Below, piece by piece: positions 1-7,226 of a DNA stretch of 15,192 nucleotides. A model generated the notes under the pieces. That model saw only the letters and a program-made list of their open reading frames with translations. It searched no databases and had not been told where the DNA came from. The stretch's first letter is position 1. Every line of letters begins with the position of its first letter. Both the position numbers and the translations under genes were made by a program. Source of the DNA: CAYZQE01 sp964480635 (GTDB lineage: Bacteria; Pseudomonadota; Gammaproteobacteria; GCA-001735895); assembly GCA_964480635.1 (NCBI GenBank), contig CAYZQE010000060.1, forward strand, positions 1 through 15,192, read 5' to 3'.

Positions 1-8
1 TCCTCTGA

Positions 9-85
<77 letters not shown>

Positions 86-92
86 AATAATA

Positions 93-120
93 AATCACTT
101 ATTTTTAACAATAAGTGATT
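93..120 (+). other. AT-rich perfect hairpin 3' of the tRNA
   Basis: AATCACTTAT (93-102) and ATAAGTGATT (111-120) form a perfect 10-bp stem with an 8-nt loop, starting 8 nt after the tRNA CCA end. No T-tract follows, so it is not a terminator alone. It may act in 3'-end processing of the tRNA precursor or as part of a double terminator with the next hairpin. Confidence 0.55.
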
Positions 121-145
121 GAAATATAAGTTGATTATATTTTAG

Positions 146-181
146 AAAAACCAATGGTTTAACGACCATTGGTTTTTTTTT
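146..181 (+). terminator. Rho-independent terminator after tRNA-Met
   Basis: CCAATGGT (151-158), loop TTAACG, ACCATTGG (165-172), extended by A/T pairs from the preceding A run, then nine T residues (173-181). A textbook intrinsic terminator for the tRNA transcript. With A's on one side and T's on the other it could also work from the minus strand. Confidence 0.9.
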
Positions 182-253
182 GCCTTTTATAAAGCATCTG
201 TACTCACCCTGTACTCTAATCAAATTTTATTGTCTCAGGTCGAAAGTTTAAAA

Positions 254-271
254 CTATGTACTTTCAGTGCA
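254..271 (+). repeat. 18-bp direct repeat, copy 1
   Basis: CTATGTACTTTCAGTGCA, identical to 415-432. The pair brackets a palindromic segment of about 143 bp. Confidence 0.75.
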
Positions 272-329
272 AGGCTTTAGCATCAATTTTTTGCAGTTTT
301 CAAGAAGAATTAATGTATAAAAATAACTG

Positions 330-380
330 GGAAGTGGGGCCTTAGTCGCACATTACTGGTGAGGCTAAAGCCTCACTTCC
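330..380. repeat. REP-like palindromic element with competing hairpins
   Basis: The 16-nt arms 330-345 (GGAAGTGGGGCCTTAG) and 365-380 (CTAAAGCCTCACTTCC) pair with one G-T wobble and one mismatch around a 19-nt loop. The right arm can instead form a compact hairpin, GTGAGGC-TAAA-GCCTCAC (359-376), so the two folds exclude each other. A third small hairpin, GACT-TTT-AGTC (390-400), follows, and the octamer TTAGTCGC occurs at 342-349 and 395-402. This is the architecture of REP/MITE-like intergenic palindromes. Whether it is repeated in the genome cannot be told from one window. Confidence 0.6.
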
Positions 381-414
381 TGTTGGTGTGACTTTTAGTC
401 GCGTTATAATCAAC

Positions 415-435
415 CTATGTACTTTCAGTGCATAG
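415..435 (+). repeat. 18-bp direct repeat, copy 2, itself a near-palindrome
   Basis: The same 18-mer as 254-271 at 415-432. Here it extends into an imperfect inverted repeat, CTATGTACT-TTC-AGTGCATAG (415-435): a 9-bp stem with one T/G wobble and a 3-nt loop. Copy 1 lacks the outer right arm. Confidence 0.7.
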
Positions 436-749
436 TGATTGAGCTTTATAAAAACCATTAATGTTTTCAATCAACTAGTCTTCAATGACATTAAAAATGA
501 CAGCAATAGTTGGCAAAACGCTTTTGAACGGCTTAAAGGGTGAATTGTTGACTTAATTAGAACATTCTTAAGTGATTTTGGCATCATTAGCATGTCAATA
601 TGGACTGGCTGTAATACTTAATATTAAACGTAATATTTAAGGCCTTAATTCTTTGTGGCTTTTTAAAAATAGAGTATTCCTTTGTATATAAAAAGATCAG
701 TATCAGTAATAATAGCGGTCTAATTTTTTCTCTTAGTGCAATACTTTTA

Positions 750-1331
750 ATGCCGTATTCCTTGCCTTTCAACATTATTTGGTTTAAAAAATGCTTTCTA
801 CTATTAGTGTGTCTAATAAGTACGAGCATTTTTTCGGTTCATGCATCTGATAAACTTTCAGTTCAGGTGTCTGATAGAGAGGATTTATTAATGTCAGCCT
901 TCGTTTATAAGGTTGCAAAGTTTGTGATATGGCCACAATTACAGAAGCCTTCTTCGGCAGATAATCATTTTGATCTTTGTGTTGTCGATAACCCTGCATT
1001 TGCGCAGTCGTTCACTCAGGCTGTTAAAAACAGGCTTATTGCTAAACTGAAAATTCATGTCATCAATATTTCTTTAGAGTCTGATTTACGTCATTGCCAC
1101 CTTCTTTTTTTTCCAGATGATCATTCAGAACAAGCAACGTTATATTTAAATAAAGCGTTGGGGAAGTCGATATTAACCATTGGCACTTCTGTCAACTTTA
1201 TAAAACAAGGCGGTATGATTTTATTGGATAGAAACGACAATAAAATTCGCCTTATTATCAATAATGATAGAGCTAAAATAGAAGGGCTAAATATCAGTTC
1301 ACATCTGCTTAGATTAAATAAGGCAAAGTAA
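750..1331 (+). CDS. YfiR-family (DUF4154) periplasmic protein
   Basis: A 193-residue protein with an N-terminal signal peptide: KK at 13-14, hydrophobic run about 15-30, likely cleavage near HAS at 31-33. The family core starts with AFVYKVAKFVIWP (50-62). Cys77 and Cys116 have the same 39-residue spacing as the first disulfide pair I recall for Pseudomonas YfiR; the second pair is absent. In the YfiBNR system YfiR is a periplasmic repressor that binds the periplasmic CHASE8 domain of the diguanylate cyclase YfiN. Here the next gene encodes a kinase with a YfiN-like periplasmic domain, and its ATG overlaps this stop codon by 1 bp, so translational coupling is likely. I infer that this protein modulates that kinase. 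The ATG lacks a clear ribosome site, but it is the only start that leaves the signal peptide intact. Confidence 0.85.
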   Translation: MPYSLPFNIIWFKKCFLLLVCLISTSIFSVHASDKLSVQVSDREDLLMSAFVYKVAKFVIWPQLQKPSSADNHFDLCVVDNPAFAQSFTQAVKNRLIAKLKIHVINISLESDLRHCHLLFFPDDHSEQATLYLNKALGKSILTIGTSVNFIKQGGMILLDRNDNKIRLIINNDRAKIEGLNISSHLLRLNKAK

Positions 1332-3667
1332 TGAGCTTGATAACTATCATTAATACTAAATCCATTTCACGCAGACTTTTGTTAGCCACACTTTTTTCCA
1401 GTGCATTATCTCTGTTTATTCTAGGTGTCATTGGCATCGTTTACGAACGGGCTTCTATTGAGGATGAATTGATTGAGCGTTTAAAAGCTCAGTCTTCTAT
1501 TGTCTCAATTAATAGCACGGCAGCTTTATCTTTTAGTGATGTGGCGGTTGCCGAAAACATTATGAGTGCACTAAAGAAAAGTGATCACGTCACTTTTTCG
1601 GGCATTTATTCAAGTTCTGACAGGCGTTTGTTTGCGTATTATTTGAGAGATGATGAGCCAATAAGCCGACTGGAAAATTTAACCACCTTAAAATCAAGCT
1701 TTGGTCCGCTTAAGTTAGGCAATGAATTGGGTTATGTTGAACAAATATATTTAGATTCGGAATTGATTGGCTATGTTTTGATATTGTCAGACACCAGAGC
1801 CTTTTCTGAAAAATTGAGTACTCAAATTTGGTTTTTTGTATTAGTGCTTTTAATCGCTTTGATTGTATCTATTGTGGTTTCAATGCAATTAACTAAGGCA
1901 ATTACCACACCCATTAATCATATGATGAGGGTCGTTGAAACCATAGGGCAAACTAAAGATTATTCCATTCGGTTTGAAAGCCAAGATATTAATGAATTAG
2001 ATCAACTAACACAGTCGTTTAATGGCATGTTGAAACAAATTCAATTAGGTGCAGCAGAACGTGACCGAGTTCAGGGTGAATTAGCTATATATACAGGTAA
2101 CTTACACGATTTGGTTGAAGAGCGAACTGCCGATTTATTAGACGCTAAAGAATTAGCGGAACAAGCATCACATGCTAAGTCTGCTTTTTTGGCTAATATG
2201 AGTCATGAGATTCGTACGCCAATGAATGCCATTATTGGTTTTGGTCGTTTAGCGGTTAAAGCGCAATCAGATGATAAGAAGTTAGACTATTTAAACAGTA
2301 TTAATAATTCGGCAGAGCTATTGTTGGGTATTATTAGTGATGTATTAGATTTTTCGAAAATAGAAGCTGACAAGGTTGAATTGGAACACCAATTTTTTTC
2401 GTTGAGCGAATTACTAACGCACGTCGAAGAGATGATGACGTTAAAAATAGAAGAAAAATCACTTCAAATTCAATTAGAAATAGGCTCAAAAGTTCAAGAT
2501 ATTGTTTTTGCCGATAAGTTAAGGATTGAGCAAATATTAATAAATTTAATTGGTAATGCCATAAAGTTTACCGACCAAGGCGTTTTAATATTAAAAGTTT
2601 CGTTTGAAAAAAAGACAGAAAAAGGCGTGTCTTTGCTTTTTTCAGTTTCAGATTCGGGCATTGGAATTGCTAAGGATAAAATAAAAGATGTGTTTAATCC
2701 GTTTACTCAAGCCGATATTTCAACGACGAGAAAATATGGTGGTACAGGATTAGGGCTTGCGATTAGTAACCGTTTAGCCAAATTAATGGGCGATGGCATT
2801 CATGTAAAAAGTGAAATAGGTAAAGGCAGTACGTTTACTTTTAATGTGGAATGTCTTAATGAGCCACTGGCTACAAGTATTAACGATGATGAATTTAAGC
2901 AACTGCAAACCGTTGATTTTTTAGGGGCGCGTATTTTATTGGTCGATGATATGGCATTAAACCAACAATTGGTGTGCGAGTTATTAGCGAAAAGCCATGT
3001 TGAGATAACAGTAGTTAGTAATGGTTTAGAGGCTTTAGAGCGGTTAAGCCAAAATACTTACTCATTGGTTTTATTAGACATTCAAATGCCAAAACTCGAT
3101 GGTTTTCAAACCATTGAGCGCATTAGGAATGATAAGCACCTAGTTGATTTACCCGTTATTGCCATGACGGCTCATGTGTCTGTTGACGATAAAGAGCGTT
3201 GTATCTATGCGGGTATGAATGACTATATCAGCAAGCCTATTGATTTTGAAAAACTGATTGTTGTTATGCAATCTTGGCTTGAACATACGACTCAATCAAT
3301 AAAAATAAAAGAAAATAAAGATGATTTTGATTTAATACCCATAAAACTTGCCGGTATCGATCGAGCTTTGGGGTTAAAGCAAAGCAATAATAACGCGAAG
3401 TTATATTTAAAACTATTACGCCAATTTAAAGAACAATATAGCAATGTCATTAAAGAGTATGAGCAAGTTATGACATTAAACGAACACGAAGTAAGGCTTT
3501 TTATTCATGCGTTTAAAGGCGTTTGTTCAAATTTAGCCATGATGGAATTAGTCAAAGTGTGTGAAAAACTAGAAGAAGACTTAGGCAAGGATGATAAAGG
3601 GAATGACTTAGTCAAACAATTTGAAAAACAGGTGCGAGTTGTTTTACAAAGTTTAAGTGAACTTTAA
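1331..3667 (+). CDS. Hybrid sensor histidine kinase (CHASE8-like, HAMP, HisKA, HATPase, REC, HPt)
   Basis: 778 residues, inner membrane. TM1 about 15-37; a periplasmic domain about 39-165 resembling CHASE8 (STAALSFSD around 62-70 and the following helix); TM2 about 166-187; HAMP about 188-240; HisKA with phospho-acceptor His292 in MSHEIRTP; HATPase with N-box Asn409, G1 DSGIGIA from 441 and GTGLGLAIS from 471; receiver with Asp583 in LLDIQMP; C-terminal HPt with His726 in IHAFKG. All phosphorelay residues are present (His292, Asp583, His726). No final DNA-binding partner is encoded next to it. AGG at 1321-1323 gives a ribosome site 7 nt before the ATG. The pairing with a YfiR-family protein suggests that the YfiN-type sensor has been joined to a phosphorelay output in place of GGDEF. 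Confidence 0.93.
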   Translation: MSLITIINTKSISRRLLLATLFSSALSLFILGVIGIVYERASIEDELIERLKAQSSIVSINSTAALSFSDVAVAENIMSALKKSDHVTFSGIYSSSDRRLFAYYLRDDEPISRLENLTTLKSSFGPLKLGNELGYVEQIYLDSELIGYVLILSDTRAFSEKLSTQIWFFVLVLLIALIVSIVVSMQLTKAITTPINHMMRVVETIGQTKDYSIRFESQDINELDQLTQSFNGMLKQIQLGAAERDRVQGELAIYTGNLHDLVEERTADLLDAKELAEQASHAKSAFLANMSHEIRTPMNAIIGFGRLAVKAQSDDKKLDYLNSINNSAELLLGIISDVLDFSKIEADKVELEHQFFSLSELLTHVEEMMTLKIEEKSLQIQLEIGSKVQDIVFADKLRIEQILINLIGNAIKFTDQGVLILKVSFEKKTEKGVSLLFSVSDSGIGIAKDKIKDVFNPFTQADISTTRKYGGTGLGLAISNRLAKLMGDGIHVKSEIGKGSTFTFNVECLNEPLATSINDDEFKQLQTVDFLGARILLVDDMALNQQLVCELLAKSHVEITVVSNGLEALERLSQNTYSLVLLDIQMPKLDGFQTIERIRNDKHLVDLPVIAMTAHVSVDDKERCIYAGMNDYISKPIDFEKLIVVMQSWLEHTTQSIKIKENKDDFDLIPIKLAGIDRALGLKQSNNNAKLYLKLLRQFKEQYSNVIKEYEQVMTLNEHEVRLFIHAFKGVCSNLAMMELVKVCEKLEEDLGKDDKGNDLVKQFEKQVRVVLQSLSEL

Positions 3668-3696
3668 CATTAATGAAGTTGTATGAGGTAAATCCA

Positions 3697-5745
3697 ATGG
3701 TTTTTAGCAAAATAGAATCTATTAGTAAAATGATATTTTTGTCATTAATATTATTTAGTGCCCAAATTTTGGCTCAAGAGATAGGTGAAAATGAGTTTTT
3801 TAATCTTTCTTTAGAAGAACTTATGCAAGTAGATGTCTCTATTGCGACGAAAACGCTGGTAAAAACAGATGATGTGCCTGGCATGGTCAGTGTGGTTCTA
3901 AGTAGTGATTTAGTCGATCGTGGGTATGATAATTTGTGGCAATCCTTAGCTGGGTTACCAGGCATACAAATCAGCATTGATTCAACAGGAAGCAAGCAAT
4001 TGGTTGTTAGAGGCGTTGGAAAAACATACTCATCTGGCAAGGTTAAAATGTTGTTAAATGGTGTGCCAATGAATTCAACGATTAATGCAAATGCTGAGGC
4101 GCTAATGAGCCTGCCTATTCAGCAAATTGAACGCATCGAATTAATTAGAGGCCCAGGTTCAGCCGTACATGGTGAATTTGCTTATGCTGGCGTGATTAAT
4201 GTCATTACCAAAAAAAGTGGAAAGAGCCTATATGCTGTTTTAGAGCAGACTAATACGACCAAAATTGGTGGACATTATCAATGGCAAGATAAACAGCAAG
4301 CATTAAACGTTAATGTTAGCTTTGCGACGTCAGTCAGTGATGGTGAGGATTTAGAATCTGGGCTGGATTCGGGAAGTTTAATTGCTGTTCCTGGGTATTC
4401 ATCTGGTGCCGTTAACACCAAGCATAAAATGAGCAGCCTTATTTTTGATGTAAATTATGAAAATTTAAATGTTTCATTGCAATGGCTAAATGCAAAAAGA
4501 GGCGATCATTTTGGTATTAATGACTATCTTCCACCCGATGAAAGAGACATTAGAATAAGTGAAGAAGTACTATCGTTACATTCGCATATCGATTTTAAAT
4601 TAAGCCCTACGTTGTTATTTAATGCTTCTGTCAACATGGTTAAAATAAAGATAGAAAAAAACCGTCAGTTTGCAGGCAGTGCTTTGGTTTATGGTGCTTT
4701 AGTAACAGCGCCAGATGTGGTTTCGAATGTTGATTTTGAAGATCAAAAAATTGAAACCAATTTTAATCTGACGTCAACCACCTATGATAATCATGTGTTG
4801 TTTGCCGAAATTTCTTTAACTAAAAGTAAAGTGCTTAAAGCAGATCTATTTTTAAACTTTGATCCTATTATATTTTTGCCGAGCGTTAATTTCTTTGCAT
4901 TTACAGCGCCAATTAATAAAGACCAAGATAGAGCAATTGTTAGCTTAACCTTGCAAGATGAATTTACGATAAACCAAAATTTGATTTTAACAACGGGTGT
5001 GCGATACGATCGTTATGATAATAATATTGGATCGGGTACAACACCAAGAACCGCTTTAGTTTTTCATGCGACAGATCAACACAGTTTTAGGGCGCAATAT
5101 GCAGAGGCATTTCGCCCGCCGACATTTTTAGAGCAGGGTGGCGCATTAAATAACTCGATAGCACCAGAAACTATTCAAACTTTAGAATTTGGCCATCATT
5201 ATAAAAGCCCTGATGTTTCATTTAAGTCAGTGCTATTTAAATCAAATTTAAAAGGTTTGATTACTTTTGTGAAAGAGCCTGATGGTTTTTTAAATAGAGA
5301 TAAAGCTTCCTTACTAGGTTTAGAGTTTGAATATAGCCAAATAATTAATTCAAAATGGGTCGTTAATTCAAACCTTTCATTGATAGAAACAGAGGATAAA
5401 AACACAGGTAAGGCTATTTTTGGTACAGCCAGTGTCTTAGCAAATGCGCATGTTGATTATAAGTTGAACCATAATATGACCTTAAAAACGCATTTTAATT
5501 ATGTTGGAAAACGCGACAGAGAAGTCGATGATACGCGCAAAATTATGGGTGATTATTTTATCAGTAATGCGTCTATATCCGTGCGAAATTTAAGTGGAAT
5601 TACTGGGTTATCATTATCTGCTGGAATAAATAATGTGTTTAACCAAGATATACGTTTTCAATCTGAAGTGGATACTTATGTTGAAGATTATCCATACCGT
5701 GATGCAAGAAGTCTTTGGATGAAAATGAATTATGCGATTCAATAA
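3697..5745 (+). CDS. TonB-dependent outer-membrane receptor
   Basis: 682 residues from the chosen ATG at 3697, which has GAGGT 7 nt upstream (3685-3689) and gives a clean signal peptide ending at ILAQ. An in-frame ATG at 3673 would add eight residues but has no ribosome site. The mature protein begins with the LSLEELMQVDVS segment typical of many such receptors. A plug domain follows with LAGLPGIQI, RGVG, LLNGVPM and RIELIRGPGSAVHGEFAYAG, then about 500 residues of alternating strands forming the 22-strand barrel. GVRYDRYDNN and FRAQYAEAFRPPTF are standard barrel landmarks. The C-terminus (MNYAIQ) does not end in the usual aromatic residue. The substrate cannot be read from sequence. It starts 29 bp after the kinase stop and is probably co-transcribed with it, linking uptake of a ligand to the YfiR-like/kinase pair. 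Confidence 0.92.
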   Translation: MVFSKIESISKMIFLSLILFSAQILAQEIGENEFFNLSLEELMQVDVSIATKTLVKTDDVPGMVSVVLSSDLVDRGYDNLWQSLAGLPGIQISIDSTGSKQLVVRGVGKTYSSGKVKMLLNGVPMNSTINANAEALMSLPIQQIERIELIRGPGSAVHGEFAYAGVINVITKKSGKSLYAVLEQTNTTKIGGHYQWQDKQQALNVNVSFATSVSDGEDLESGLDSGSLIAVPGYSSGAVNTKHKMSSLIFDVNYENLNVSLQWLNAKRGDHFGINDYLPPDERDIRISEEVLSLHSHIDFKLSPTLLFNASVNMVKIKIEKNRQFAGSALVYGALVTAPDVVSNVDFEDQKIETNFNLTSTTYDNHVLFAEISLTKSKVLKADLFLNFDPIIFLPSVNFFAFTAPINKDQDRAIVSLTLQDEFTINQNLILTTGVRYDRYDNNIGSGTTPRTALVFHATDQHSFRAQYAEAFRPPTFLEQGGALNNSIAPETIQTLEFGHHYKSPDVSFKSVLFKSNLKGLITFVKEPDGFLNRDKASLLGLEFEYSQIINSKWVVNSNLSLIETEDKNTGKAIFGTASVLANAHVDYKLNHNMTLKTHFNYVGKRDREVDDTRKIMGDYFISNASISVRNLSGITGLSLSAGINNVFNQDIRFQSEVDTYVEDYPYRDARSLWMKMNYAIQ

Positions 5746-5827
5746 AATTGGGTTAGTAGTGGTTAAAACCTAACTTAATCAGAGATTCTTTAAAAGAGGT
5801 CTGACAGATTAGATTAGAGCGACTACA

Positions 5828-6658
5828 TTATTGAAGCCATCTGACTTTAATTAATTGATTGTTTTCAAAATAACCAGTTTGAATGCTATTGATAGGGCAT
5901 TGATTGTCTTTACAGCGGTTAAGCTGAGAAGGTTTGAGTGTCCAATCAATGTTAAGCCCAAGTTTATTAGCATGGGGGTAGGCGGTTAGCTCTAAGCTTT
6001 TATTCGCTAATCTTTTTAACGTTAAAATAAGCGCTTTTTCAGCATAAACATAAATCACATCGTTATTTTTTTGCATCGCGATTATTGATTTATTAATCTT
6101 TGATATTTCTATCACATCAAAAGGGATTGTAGGTGGTATTTGGTGCGATATTTCAGCCGCATCTGACATTAACATGTGTTCTGACATAGCCTTAGAGCTA
6201 GGCATTGTTTCACGCATCATAGACCGCGATTTTTGTACCTCAACTGGCTTTCTTTTGACGAATTGCCTTTGTTGTTGGAGCGCTTGTTTGTCTACAGAAT
6301 TTTGTAATGGTAGCTGCTGTTGAGTATTATTATTTTCAAAATTTTGTGTTATTTCAGTAGCTGCACCCTCAAGGTTAAGCGCAGGGGCATCATTAGACAT
6401 ATTTTGACGGGGTAATGCCACTTGAGGCGTTGCTGCTATGCCGACTGGGTCTTCAATTAATAGTTTTAAAGCAACGTTAACGCTTAGTACTAAAACGGCA
6501 ACACTTGATAAAGCCCAAATGATGCGTTTTGGTTTTTGAATGCTGTTATGTAATGGATACTTAGCCGCGCGCAAAATTTTAGCATCTAACTCGGCAGGGG
6601 GTTGTAGCGAGCGTGTCTTTTTATAAAGGGCAATAAGTTTATCGTCGTCAATATTCAT
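5828..6658 (-). CDS. Membrane anti-sigma-factor-like protein
   Basis: 276 residues. A short cytoplasmic N-terminus (DDDKLIALYKKTRSLQPPAELDAKIL, cut here at residues 4-29) resembles the start of membrane anti-sigma factors. One TM lies at about 46-68, followed by a periplasmic part with a Q/N-rich stretch (about 105-130) and a C-terminal domain with a Cys249-x4-Cys254 pair. No zinc anti-sigma HxxxCxxC motif is present. It is the third gene of the vWA-sigma-anti-sigma group and starts 9 bp after the sigma gene stops. The inferred role is to hold the ECF sigma factor at the membrane until an envelope signal releases it. That rests on position and topology more than on a recognised domain. Confidence 0.7.
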   Translation of the reverse strand: MNIDDDKLIALYKKTRSLQPPAELDAKILRAAKYPLHNSIQKPKRIIWALSSVAVLVLSVNVALKLLIEDPVGIAATPQVALPRQNMSNDAPALNLEGAATEITQNFENNNTQQQLPLQNSVDKQALQQQRQFVKRKPVEVQKSRSMMRETMPSSKAMSEHMLMSDAAEISHQIPPTIPFDVIEISKINKSIIAMQKNNDVIYVYAEKALILTLKRLANKSLELTAYPHANKLGLNIDWTLKPSQLNRCKDNQCPINSIQTGYFENNQLIKVRWLQ

Positions 6659-6667
6659 ATCATAAGC

Positions 6668-7213
6668 CTATAAGCATTCTGCTAACCATTGTTTTAAGCT
6701 AGTCATGGCATAACGTAAACGGCTTTTAATGGTCTCTTTACCGGTGCTCATAACGTCTGCTATTTGCTGTAAACTAAGCCCTGCCTCATGCTGTAGTAAA
6801 AAAGCATCGCGTTGATCGAATGGAAGCTGGGTTATGCTGTGAGTCATTAAATCTAAACAATCATTATCTTCAGATTGTTTTTGTGCAGAGACGTGAGTCA
6901 GTTGCTGATGAACCGATTCGTCAAACTCATCAACCGCACGAATAGATGATTTGCGTAAGGCGTCAATGCTTAAATTTCGCATGACCGTATAAAGCCATGC
7001 CTTAAAATTGTTATGCTTAAATTGTGTCTGCTCAAGAACTTTAAGCCAAGTGTCATGATAAACATCTTCTGCACTGCTTTCAGTTAAGCCTCGGCGTAAT
7101 AAAAACAAATACATAGGTTGCCGATAGCGTGCATATAACGACTCAAAGGCAGCCATATCACCGGTGTGATAGGCTGCAAAAAGTTGTTCATCATTCATTT
7201 CTAGATTAGACAT
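6668..7213 (-). CDS. ECF-type RNA polymerase sigma factor
   Basis: 181 residues from the ATG at 7213, 13 bp after the vWA stop codon. The frame extends to a TTG at 7255 inside the vWA gene, and another ATG lies at 7198; none has a strong ribosome site, so translation probably depends on coupling to the vWA gene. Region 2 includes FESLYARYRQPMYLFLLRRG and the AEDVYHDTWLKVLEQ helix, with FKAWLYTVMRNLSIDALRK contacting the -10 element. Region 4 is the C-terminal helix-turn-helix with LPFDQRDAFLLQHEAGLSLQQIADVM and TGKETIKSRLRYAMTSLK (last two thirds of the protein). It directs RNA polymerase to its own promoter class and is presumably inhibited by the next gene's product. Confidence 0.92.
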   Translation of the reverse strand: MSNLEMNDEQLFAAYHTGDMAAFESLYARYRQPMYLFLLRRGLTESSAEDVYHDTWLKVLEQTQFKHNNFKAWLYTVMRNLSIDALRKSSIRAVDEFDESVHQQLTHVSAQKQSEDNDCLDLMTHSITQLPFDQRDAFLLQHEAGLSLQQIADVMSTGKETIKSRLRYAMTSLKQWLAECL

Positions 7214-7226
7214 TAAGCATATTGTA

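Larger units (their letters stand above)
182..749. other. Non-coding stretch between tRNA-Met and the YfiR-family gene
   Basis: No convincing coding sequence on either strand; the open frames here are short and lack family resemblance. It contains a CTGTACTC repeat pair (198-216), the palindromic element between 18-bp direct repeats (254-435), and an AT-rich imperfect inverted repeat around 617-643 (CTTAATATTA / TAATATTTAAG). The promoter of the 750-5745 gene group must lie in its right part, but I see no clear -35/-10 pair. Confidence 0.6.

Noticed and set aside
548..576. Sigma-70 promoter with TTGACT at 548-553 for the 750-5745 group.
   Set aside because: The hexamer is good, but no acceptable -10 lies 16-18 bp downstream (AGTGAT is poor).
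587..999. Minus-strand open frames at 587-829 and 784-999.
   Set aside because: They overlap the YfiR-family gene or its upstream region, lack ribosome sites and resemble no family; they are antisense shadows.
5746..5827. A bidirectional terminator between the convergent TonB receptor and anti-sigma genes.
   Set aside because: Only a 5-bp GTTAG/CTAAC stem with a 13-nt loop and no T-tract is present, too weak to call.
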